This document shows, piece by piece, positions 58,801 through 64,000 of a stretch of 64,000 nt of DNA. This DNA is from UBA6168 sp964508135 (lineage in GTDB: Bacteria > Bacteroidota > Bacteroidia > Chitinophagales > Saprospiraceae): contig CAZDSU010000026.1 in assembly GCA_964508135.1 (NCBI GenBank), forward strand, positions 15,275-79,274, given 5' to 3'. Below the pieces are notes generated by a model. That model did not search any database, was not told the DNA's origin, and was given only the letters and a program-made list of their open reading frames with translations. Each line of letters starts with the position of its first letter. Within the stretch, counting starts at the first letter, position 1. Position numbers and translations under genes: made by a program.

Positions 58801-61800
58801 ACCACCCGCACCTGGTCGGCCACCGACGATTGCGGCAACATTGCGATAGCCGTGCAAACGATTTTGATAACCAACGACATCACAGCGCCGTTGCTGGCGG
58901 ATGTGCCGTCGGACGTGACCATCGAAGGCCCCGTTTCCAACCTGCCTGACAATAATGGCGTCACTGCTACCGACAACCTAGACCAACATCCCGAAATTAG
59001 TTTCGTGGAAGAGCGCACGGGTGGCATCTGCTGCTACGTCGTCACCCGCACGTGGACGGCCACCGACGACTTCGGCAACAGCAGCCAAGCCACGCAGACC
59101 ATCACCGTCACGGACACCCAAACGCCCTTGATTGCTGGCGCTCTGGCCGATGTGACTGGAACATGTAGCTCCAGCGCCGTGCCGATGCCGCAACTCAGCG
59201 CCACGGACAACTGCACCGATGTGCTGACGCTGACCTTCACCGCCGACACCACGCTACTGGCTTGTGGTTACCATTTGCTGCGCACCTGGGCGTTTACCGA
59301 TGAGTGCGGGAACACGGCCATTGCTACGCAAAACATCACCTTGGAAGATACCGAAGCGCCTGTATTCGACCCAACTAGTGGGCCAGTTTTGGCTTTTTTC
59401 GCTTCGCAAAATGCTTCCGCAAACGGCAGCGTAAGTTTGGCTATCGGCGACAAATTGACGGCGAACCAGACCTGGAGCATCGGCAACCAAACGATGCCGA
59501 ACTTCGCTGGATTGACCACCGACAACTGCACAGCACCCGACCAAATCGGCTTCCGGGTGTCGAACATCGTGGAAGTGAACAGCGGCTGTGAACACAGTTT
59601 TGTACTGTCGTTCGAGGTTTTGGACGCCTGCGGCAATGCGGCTTCGGCGCTCTTCACCGCCACCGCCAGTTTCGTGGACGACAAGGCGCCCAGCTTTTCC
59701 AGCCTCCCGCAAGACCTCAGCGTGAACTGTGGAAGCGTACCTGCCCCGGTTGCACTTTCCGCTTCCGATGAAAGTGGCCTCGTGTCCATTGACTTTGACG
59801 AAACGGAACTGCCCGGTTGCCCAATCATCATCACCCGTACCTGGACAGCCACCGACGGTTGCGGCAACTCGACCATTGCGAAGCAAAAAATAACGGTGAT
59901 GGACAATGCTGCCCCTGTCATCGCCAACGTGCCAGCCAACAAGATGGCCTCCTGCGAAAACATCCCGCCAGTGCCGACCAACGTGCTTGCCACGGACAAC
60001 TGTTCGGGCGCTACGCCCGTTGTTTTCTCGGAAACCATTGCTGGCAGCAACTGCCAATACACCATCACCCGCACCTGGACGGCCACGGATGCCTGCGGCA
60101 ACTCGGCCATCAAACAGCAGTACATCTGGGTGGCGGACAACACAGCGCCGACCATCGCCACCAACCCGCCAACCAACCTGACCGTGAGCTGCGATGCGGC
60201 ATTGCCACCTGTGCCGAGCATCGTTGTCAGCGACAATTGCGACGATTCACCTTCAGTGGATTTGGTGGAAACCATGCTGCCCGGCAACGACCCCACAGGG
60301 GCAAGTTGCAGCTTCTCGGTGCGCCGCACCTGGACCGTGACCGACGCCTGTGGCAACTCGGCCATTGCGGAGCAAATAATCCATGTGACGGACAACACGC
60401 TGCCGACGTTGGCCAATATTTCAGCGGACATTACCGTGAACTGCGGGAGTATCCCCGCTGTCCCGGCGATGCTGGCTGGCGACAACTGCGACACCGACGT
60501 GGAGGTGATTTTCAAAGAAACGGTTGTTCCAAGTCCCACGGGCTGTCCGTACAGCATCGTCCGCAACTGGATTGCAGTGGACAACTGTGGCAACAAGGCC
60601 GAGGCCACCCAGACCATCAACGTGGTGGACAACGAGCCACCCGTGCTTTCCGCCGCCCCGGCCAATTTGAGTGTGTCCTGCAATGCCGACGTGCCAGCCG
60701 CCGCTCAACTGACGGCCACCGACAACTGCGACTTGACCGCCGTCGTGACGATGAACGAAACCGTGCTTGGCAGTGGAGCTTGCGACAAGACCATCCTGCG
60801 AACCTGGACGGCCACCGATGTCTGCGGAAACACGGCCACGGCGAGCCAGACCATCGAGGTCAGCGACGCCGAGCCGCCCGTGCTTTCCGCCGCCCCGGCC
60901 AATTTGAGCGTGACCTGTGGTGCTGACGTACTAGCCGCCGCCCAACTGACGGCGACTGACAACTGCGGCTTGACCGCCGTGACGATGAATGAAACCTTGG
61001 TCGGTACGGGTTGCAACAAGACCATCCTGCGCACTTGGACGGCCACCGATGCCTGCGGAAACACGGCCACGGCGAGCCAGACCATTGAGGTCAGCGATGC
61101 CGAGCCGCCTGTGATTGCTGCCGCTCCGGCCAATTTGGCACTCAACTGTGGCGACCAGATTCCCGCTTCGATTGCACTGACGGCCACGGACAATTGCACG
61201 GCCAACGTGCAGGTTGTTTTTGTGGAAACGGCCAGTGCCACGACCTGTGGGCAGGACATTTTGCGCACTTGGACGGCCACTGACGATTGCGGAAACAGCA
61301 GCTCTGTCAGCCAGCTTATTTCGCTGACCGACCAGCAGGCGCCGATGGCCATCGAACCAGTGGACTTGACGGTGAACTGTGGTGAGCTGCCCCCGGTTTC
61401 GACACCAGTTTTTGCAGATGACTGCGACCAAAATTTGGCCATCCAGTATTCGCAGATAATTACGCAGGTGGCTTGCGGCTACAACGTGCTGCGCACCTGG
61501 ACGGGCACGGACGACTGTGGCAACAGCAAGGTGGTTGACCAAATTGTCCACATCACCGACCAATCAGCGCCTGTTTTGACCTTCGCCAACCCGGCGCTGA
61601 TGGGCTTCTCCGATGGCGACACGATGATTTTGAGCTGCGCCAACGGATTGATATTCAACAAATTGGACGTGTCGGTGACCGACAATTGCAGCAACGTGAC
61701 CGTGCAAATGGACATGGCCGGGTTCAATTACGGCAACTGCCTCGTGGACGGCTACCTCGTGGCTGCCAAGTTCAATTGGGTAGCCACCGACAACTGCGGC

Positions 61801-63633
61801 AACTCCTCCTCGCTGACGCTGAACGTGCGGGTGCAGGACAACGAGCCGCCCATTTTCCCCAGCCTGCCCGATGTGGTGGTCAATTGCGGCGAAGCCGCCC
61901 CCGATTTCATCACGCCTGACGTGTTGGACGGCTGTGGGGATGTGGCGGTTGCTTTTGCTTCGCAAACGTTCGTCACGGGCTTCGGCCAAAATATCGTGGG
62001 TACCTGGACGGCGACAGACAACTGCGGCAACACGGCCACGGCTTCGCAAACCATGCATGTTTACAGCATCGGCGCTGCGCAATTGCTGGGTGTCCCAGCG
62101 GACGTGACGATTGACCTCAGCAACGGCGAAACCGTTCCGGTGGTGGCTTCCGTCACGGCGATTGACAATTGCAGTGGGGATGCGCTGTCGTTCATTTACG
62201 AAGAAAACAACCAACAAATTGACCCCTGCAACTCGGTCATCGAGCGCCGCTGGTCGGCGGTTGGCCTGAACGGTGCGACCGTCACAGAGACGCAGACCAT
62301 CACGGTGACGGACCACGTGCAGTTCACGGCGAGCATGACCGCCGACTCCTGCAACAGCTCGAACGGTTCGGTGGTGCTCACGCCAGCCACGCTTGATTTT
62401 GTTTGGGAAAACGGTGGGTTCGGAGCCATGCAGACTGACCTCGCCGCAGGCGACTACATCGTGACTGCCACCAACGCCAACGGGTGCTCGACCACGATGA
62501 CCGTGACAGTGGAAGCGACTTGCAACTGCGATGCGGCCATTGTGAAAGAAGTCAGGAAAAATACCACAGCCTGTGGCGTGAACAAGGGCAAGGCAGTGAT
62601 TCATTTGATACAAAACGTGGCCGATTACCACTACACTTGGTCGCCGAACTTGGGTGTACCGAACATTGTGGGCAATGCACGGAACAGCCTCCCGGCAGGG
62701 CATTACGAAGTGACCATCGCCTCCAACAGTTTGGCGAGCTGCGTGTCCGTGGCCTCGTTCGACATTGACGATGACTGCCCCGACTGCGGGCCGATTTTCA
62801 CGGCTGCCGAGACTTCGCTGACGTCGCCGCAAGGCCCGACGGATGTTTGCCTGCCCGTGCCGTTCGGCTTGGCTTCTGGCTACGAAATCAGAGTGGATGG
62901 CCATTTGTTCAGCGGGATGCTGGAGCCTTGCGACCCCCATCCAGTGAAGCTTTACAGCTACTCGGCAGTGCCTGTTGGCGGCAACTACTCGGTGGTTTGG
63001 CAGCACGACGGGGCGACGTTCTACACGCTGGTGGCCAACCTGTCGGAGCTGGCCGCAGCGATGAACACCGTTGACCCGAACGGCCATTGGTTAATTGATG
63101 CAGCGGCGAAGGAACTGCTGACGACAAAAATCTACGGTGACTATGGCCAGCTTTCGGTTCGCCAAAATTCGACTGGCGTGGTGACGAACCTTGCGCCTAT
63201 TTCCACTACTTCGAACACGGGTACGTTGATGACGCTGCCATCTGGCAGCCACACGGTAACGCTCACGAACTTGGCCACTGGATGCTCGGATGAGTTGTTG
63301 GTGAACATAGCTAGCGAGGAAGTGGCGACACGAGAATCAGAAGCGGTTGAGGAGGAAGAATCGGCACCATCGGGCATCCTGGTGTACAACGGCTTCTCGC
63401 CGAACGGCGACGGCAAAAACGACTATTTCCGCATTGACGGGCTTGAGCTGTACCCACAGCACGAGTTGAAGATTTACAATAGTTCGGGCAAAATAGTGTT
63501 CAAAACGGGCAACTACCTGAGTGATTGGGGTGGCTCGTGGGGGCAGAACAATTTGCCAGATGGCACTTATTATTACTTGCTGGAGGATGGAAAAGGTAAG
63601 AACTATTCGGGGTACGTTCAAGTTCGAAGATAA
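49834..63633 (+). CDS. Giant SdrD-B/HYR-repeat surface protein with gliding-motility type B C-terminus, 4599 aa
   Basis: ATG 49834 gives a signal peptide (MKKRITFHKGVQAIVLVVVQLLALSF). Domains in order: two SprB-like repeats (residues about 50-205; GSYTVTVTDNLGC, GTYVVTVTDANLC); a DUF11-like domain (about 210-385); six tandem SdrD-B-like repeats of about 154 residues (390-1315) with acidic Ca-binding-type runs (DLDVDGTDDGTQ); two further SdrD-B-like domains of another subtype (ASLGNFAWYD, ASFGNFVWQD); a second DUF11-like domain; another SdrD-B-like domain; then about 25 HYR-like Ig units (about 55915-62330), most with the TWTATDDCGN signature. A CHU_C-type (T9SS type B) tail follows at about 4514-4599 (NGFSPNGDGKNDYFRIDG, DGTYYYLLEDG). 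Type B proteins exported by the T9SS include the gliding adhesin SprB. Size, repeats and tail suggest a long, probably calcium-stiffened fibre. A role in gliding or adhesion is inferred. Confidence 0.9.
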   Translation: MKKRITFHKGVQAIVLVVVQLLALSFQPVQTHHFAAKAWRTISSGAKQPSCNFVLSSFVTDASCNLAADGAIDLVVSGSGAPFTYDWSNDGADVPDNDPQDLSGLPAGSYTVTVTDNLGCEEVLAVLVEQPTAIQLIGNIGDVTTVGGNDGYIDLNVSGGTSPYTFDWDNDGAETPDDDTEDQFDLVAGTYVVTVTDANLCTGTESFTVADPLIFDLAFRKTLATGQPYSILPGDLVTFTVTVFNQGQLAATNILVIDYLPANMTFTAAQNPGWVNFGAGPTLFISSLAPGATFSKNLKLKVSLSAPNGIINNYAEISAADDADPNTTDPPTDIDSNPNAFQLDDPGGLPGSPADNIITGDGSGAPGSNNPLTDEDDHDGAAVLVHTPMLSLGNLVFLDYENDGVFNNLDEGVQGVEVELYSVGLDLIQGTFDDQLVDVQYTDGTGEYVFSILSGGSYYVMLTGNGFPADHVSSTGDGIYDMDGAGAYEPATGTDLDVDGTDDGTQMGSTVMSEVIALAFGTEPDGDDNNTVDFGLYEPLPLPTLRLGNLVFYDSDNDGVFNNSDTGIMGVEVELYDAGPDQTQGTPDDQLIDIQSTNFFGEYLFTGLAEGFYFVKLNGNGIPANYVSATGDGAFDMDGAGAYEPATGTDLDVDGTDDGTQMGAMVMSEVIELALGTEPDGDENYTVDFGLYEPQQTTLSLGDLVFYDNYNDGVFNNFDVGIQYVEVELYDAGPDHVRGTPDDQLVDNQSTNYFGRYLFTGLPEGFYFVKLNGIGIPANHVSSTGDGVYDMDGAGAYEPATGTDLDVDGTDDGTQMGAMVMSEVLELAYGTEPDGYANYTVDFGLYEPQQQTLSLGNLVFLDYNNDGVFNNFDAGIQHVEVELYDAGPDQTQGTPDDQLIDNQITNFFGEYLFSGLAEGFYFVTLTGNGIPASLVSSTGDGVFDNDGSGAYEPATGTDLDVDDTDDGTQIGAMVMSEVIELAFGTEPNGDVNYTVDFGLYAPQVQPTLSLGNLVFSDFDNDGVFNNFDAGLQNVEVELYDAGPDQTQGTPDDQLIDNQSTNISGEYLFTGLAEGFYFVKLNGNGIPANHVSSTGDGIYDMDGAGAFEPSTGTDLDVDGTDDGTQMGAMVVSAVIELAFGTEPFGDVNLTVDFGLYEPQIQPTLSLGNLVFLDAENDGVFNNADAGIEDVEVELYDAGPDQTQGTPDDQLLANQTTNGFGEYLFTGLSEGFYFVKLSGNGIPANHVSSTGDGVYDMDGTGAYEPATGTNFNVDGADDGTQLGAMIMSEVIELTLGDEPDGDVNLTVDFGLYAPVQPASLGNFAWYDNNHNGQQDPGEPGVENLIVDLMNTGPDGVKGGGDDFLFASQTTPANGIYYFQNIPQGNYYLKFDGSSLPANFNPTVQNQGADLTDSDADPLGMTGVITLEPGEVNVTVDFGIEPEPASFGNFVWQDYDGDGVQDAGEPSLAGIHVYLLDLGNDGLKGNDDNQIATDFTDANGEYGFANLNPGSYYIVFDPTSLPQGFVPTAQDAGGNDDEDSDANPMGMTDIRILAAGQTDNSVDLGIFSANFDLSLTKTLSPGQSTLVDIGDQIAYTITVTNEGDNPVFAVNLVDHIPAGLILSAGNTGWNQIDLHTAEYIFTGPILPGESESVEILLTVHYAASGATLFNQAEVASVEDINGDVVTDVDSTPDNAAPNEDDMDVVPIELVPHDPTGRIYCDKTGKIITGGTISVTGPNGIPNDQVFIINDGSNGYYEFYTNGTPGVYTINYTHPNGYPLSSTCIEQAGPFDPTGLPDPIVFGVDTLNAMYLSDPTCGSNPFYLSFDIEPGDPNIHLNNLPVSCVFISAIVSDDTNLNDTFDGGDTPQVGVTVYLYDCGDLTTPIDAAITDASGRYRFDGMLPGDYVVGFPTSANSRFVSTGNINQSGFSDCMSLAWGECDTTKAIGIYPCPTINAGPDIDHCSSANSSQLDANLSHGIGNFSWTPAAGLSDPTIEDPVASPAATTSYEVSFNDGLGCVDFDTIVINVGTSTPYLTNMPFTDTTVQCAPIPSETPTFADDCDADLTIVADTTTTPLPCGFIQEIIWVATNDEGNSTSFTQNLTVNDTQAPTLAASHPFFGAILDGDTLYADCTQIASLDSLGFSASDNCSVPLVTFTENITNGSCPIDGFFQLRNCGWTATDVCGNVDSLFFTVIIYDTLAPTMIASHAFFGAILHGDTLYADCSMIPALDSIGFSAFDNCSVPTVTFTENIITGSCTMDGFYQLRNCGWTATDSCGNVDSLFFTVVIYDNLAPVLSPVPGDVTVSCTAIPAPANITASDNCDASPTLTLTEVPTADPNGCVSQILRTWSAEDDCGNTTVASQTITVFDNTAPALVGVPADANLDCNAAIPAAPLVTATDSCDADVPVIFDENTAGNPADECYTITRTWTATDDCGNTAIASQTITISDPTPPTIIDVPADTSIDCSAQIPAAAPVTASDFCDSDVSVTFDQSTMGNSATGCYSIIRTWTATDNCGNTATASQTITIYDSTAPTFSGVPADTTINCEIAIPAPAAVVAFDLCDADVPTIFNQNISGNPATGCYVITRSWTATDDCGNTAIASHTITVLDTIAPTLSAQPTNLSLDCVSAIPTPPTITATDNCDANAPVFYFENSIGNPLGCNYQLTRIWAAADDCGNVVVWTQTITVNDTMPPVLGAVPANVTMNCSLPIPSAPIVTATDNCDANVAVTLDSTYLGDPASGCYILTRTWTATDDCGNTDTASQQIQVFDIEAPVFVGLPANGVANCDAIPGDNVTATDNCDATVDIVISDLIQSSVFGCVTQVVRTWTAADDCGNIRIASRTFNLSNTDAPVISIVEPAMAGVQDGDVLYLECDDLVALSAASATATADCCGAPTITFHETVAGSNCQANGYMAMMHCGWIATDCCGNSDSLFFTVYVIDNTPPLFYAVPDSLILPVGSPLPAPPIVFAVDNCDNSVPVSYNSTTTGPADNQLTTRTWSATDDCGNIAIAVQTILITNDITAPLLADVPSDVTIEGPVSNLPDNNGVTATDNLDQHPEISFVEERTGGICCYVVTRTWTATDDFGNSSQATQTITVTDTQTPLIAGALADVTGTCSSSAVPMPQLSATDNCTDVLTLTFTADTTLLACGYHLLRTWAFTDECGNTAIATQNITLEDTEAPVFDPTSGPVLAFFASQNASANGSVSLAIGDKLTANQTWSIGNQTMPNFAGLTTDNCTAPDQIGFRVSNIVEVNSGCEHSFVLSFEVLDACGNAASALFTATASFVDDKAPSFSSLPQDLSVNCGSVPAPVALSASDESGLVSIDFDETELPGCPIIITRTWTATDGCGNSTIAKQKITVMDNAAPVIANVPANKMASCENIPPVPTNVLATDNCSGATPVVFSETIAGSNCQYTITRTWTATDACGNSAIKQQYIWVADNTAPTIATNPPTNLTVSCDAALPPVPSIVVSDNCDDSPSVDLVETMLPGNDPTGASCSFSVRRTWTVTDACGNSAIAEQIIHVTDNTLPTLANISADITVNCGSIPAVPAMLAGDNCDTDVEVIFKETVVPSPTGCPYSIVRNWIAVDNCGNKAEATQTINVVDNEPPVLSAAPANLSVSCNADVPAAAQLTATDNCDLTAVVTMNETVLGSGACDKTILRTWTATDVCGNTATASQTIEVSDAEPPVLSAAPANLSVTCGADVLAAAQLTATDNCGLTAVTMNETLVGTGCNKTILRTWTATDACGNTATASQTIEVSDAEPPVIAAAPANLALNCGDQIPASIALTATDNCTANVQVVFVETASATTCGQDILRTWTATDDCGNSSSVSQLISLTDQQAPMAIEPVDLTVNCGELPPVSTPVFADDCDQNLAIQYSQIITQVACGYNVLRTWTGTDDCGNSKVVDQIVHITDQSAPVLTFANPALMGFSDGDTMILSCANGLIFNKLDVSVTDNCSNVTVQMDMAGFNYGNCLVDGYLVAAKFNWVATDNCGNSSSLTLNVRVQDNEPPIFPSLPDVVVNCGEAAPDFITPDVLDGCGDVAVAFASQTFVTGFGQNIVGTWTATDNCGNTATASQTMHVYSIGAAQLLGVPADVTIDLSNGETVPVVASVTAIDNCSGDALSFIYEENNQQIDPCNSVIERRWSAVGLNGATVTETQTITVTDHVQFTASMTADSCNSSNGSVVLTPATLDFVWENGGFGAMQTDLAAGDYIVTATNANGCSTTMTVTVEATCNCDAAIVKEVRKNTTACGVNKGKAVIHLIQNVADYHYTWSPNLGVPNIVGNARNSLPAGHYEVTIASNSLASCVSVASFDIDDDCPDCGPIFTAAETSLTSPQGPTDVCLPVPFGLASGYEIRVDGHLFSGMLEPCDPHPVKLYSYSAVPVGGNYSVVWQHDGATFYTLVANLSELAAAMNTVDPNGHWLIDAAAKELLTTKIYGDYGQLSVRQNSTGVVTNLAPISTTSNTGTLMTLPSGSHTVTLTNLATGCSDELLVNIASEEVATRESEAVEEEESAPSGILVYNGFSPNGDGKNDYFRIDGLELYPQHELKIYNSSGKIVFKTGNYLSDWGGSWGQNNLPDGTYYYLLEDGKGKNYSGYVQVRR
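51001..53778 (+). repeat. Six tandem SdrD-B-like repeats (about 462 bases each)
   Basis: Units begin at 51001, 51466, 51928, 52390, 52855 and 53320, giving lengths of 465, 462, 462, 465, 465 and 459 bases. Each encodes L.LGNLVF.D..NDGVFNN, then VEVELYDAGPD, TPDDQL, GEYLFTGL.EGFYFVKL.GNGIPA, VSSTGDG.YDMDGAGAYEP and DFGLY.P. The first is the most diverged; the others are close enough in DNA sequence to suggest recent expansion. Confidence 0.92.
55915..62330 (+). repeat. Array of about 25 HYR-like Ig units
   Basis: Most units span about 240 bases and follow the pattern DN.AP.L..VPA..(T/L)..C, P..TATDNCDA, then C.Y.ITRTWTATDDCGN.A.ASQTITV. Several (for example 56130-56690 and 58375-58640) use a variant with SHPFFGAILDGDTLYADC. 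Units at 60640-61110 are near-duplicates (SAAPANLSVSC and SAAPANLSVTC). Confidence 0.85.
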
Positions 63634-63664
63634 TCACAAGTTAAGTAACCTCTTTTAGATTGAA

Positions 63665-63698
63665 GGGTGGGGGCGTGTTTGCTCCCACCTTTTTTTTG
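63665..63698 (+). terminator. Intrinsic terminator after the 4599-aa gene
   Basis: GGTGGGGGC (63666-63674) pairs with GCTCCCACC (63681-63689), with one G-T wobble and a 6-base loop, followed by eight Ts. It lies 32 bases past the stop. Confidence 0.88.
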
Positions 63699-63750
63699 TT
63701 TTCAAAGAGGTGGGTAGTCGCAAGCTTATTAGACTTTGGACATTCAAAAA

Positions 63751-63940
63751 AACCGTTCCGTAGATAGTGCCGTTTGGCAACATATTTCCAAAAGTCACTA
63801 TCTGCATTTGTGCCAAAAGTCAATACGCTACGCATTCGCACAAACCCTATTTGTAGCGTATCGCCATTTGGCACAAATAGAGGAACGGCGGCAAAACATC
63901 ATTTGGTATCCTACAAAGATATCGTTCCTACGGAACGGTT
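63751..63940. repeat. 190-bp composite palindrome
   Basis: AACCGTTCCGTAG (63751-63763) is the exact inverse of 63928-63940. Inside, ATTTGTGCCAAA (63806-63817) pairs with 63867-63878 and ATACGCTAC (63823-63831) with 63853-63861. A small GATAGTG/CACTATC hairpin lies in the left arm. This looks like another fold-back element just past a surface-protein gene. Confidence 0.82.
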
Positions 63941-64000
63941 TTCAATAACGTGAGGTTTGGATTAGAACCTTTATAAAAGGCTGGTTTTCAAAGTTTTATG

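Larger units (their letters stand above)
63634..64000. other. Intergenic region at window end (367 bases)
   Basis: It contains the terminator at 63665-63698 and the palindromic element at 63751-63940. A 70-residue frame at 63736-63948 overlaps the palindrome and is not called. The last 50 bases show nothing recognisable. Confidence 0.6.

Noticed and set aside
61564..63087. 507-codon open frame on the minus strand
   Set aside because: Antisense to the HYR-like array and C-terminus of the 4599-residue gene, with no domain or plausible leader.
63736..63948. 70-codon open frame on the + strand
   Set aside because: Covers the composite palindrome and shows no recognisable domain.

Overview
The window looks like part of a Bacteroidota chromosome, most likely Saprospiria-like (Lewinella or Haliscomenobacter type). 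The evidence is C-terminal secretion signals of the type IX secretion system (T9SS, types A and B), SprB and PKD/Ig-like repeats, the recurrent NGxDDDGDGLxDCxDxDC spacer typical of that group, and at least two TAnnTTTG-type promoter boxes. The genus is inferred. No rRNA, tRNA, CRISPR, housekeeping or recognisable transposase gene was seen.

All ten real genes are on the + strand and all appear to encode secreted or cell-surface proteins, most of them giant. In order: the 3' end of an Ig/PKD-type surface protein (1-542); a 3208-residue multidomain adhesin (602-10228); a 1318-residue Cys-rich T9SS protein (10763-14719); a CotH-kinase-like protein with an embedded PKD domain and a lamin-tail domain (15360-17807); a paralogue of the Cys-rich protein carrying a long Gly-Ser tract (18145-22113); a 1653-residue protein with an Asn/Gly-rich ladder (22676-27637); a reprolysin-like zinc metalloprotease (28256-32566); a 3789-residue adhesin (32948-44317); a 1549-residue relative with a propeller-like N-terminus (44825-49474); and a 4599-residue protein with SdrD-B-like and HYR-like arrays and a gliding-motility (type B) C-terminus (49834-63633).

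Two secretion classes appear. Five proteins end in a T9SS type A tail and one in a type B (CHU_C-like) tail. Three giants (602-10228, 32948-44317, 44825-49474) instead share a roughly 900-residue C-terminal assembly: a DGDG spacer, Ig-like and HYR-like domains, H-type-lectin-like repeats, an 'MRDxLRT' module and a pair of dockerin/EF-hand-like loops ending in LANFI. They have no recognisable T9SS tail. A reasonable but unproven reading is that the locus builds an extracellular adhesive coat, with the metalloprotease and CotH-like protein as co-secreted modifying enzymes.

The long gaps between genes hold intrinsic terminators and a striking set of long imperfect palindromes at 22209-22305, 22335-22494, 27809-27960, 44405-44574 and 63751-63940. 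Two of these contain a GACCTC-N3-GAGGTC core. They look like fold-back (MITE- or REP-like) elements inserted between surface-protein genes. The two Cys-rich paralogues share a 767-bp stretch of perfect identity at their 3' ends, which suggests recent gene conversion or duplication.
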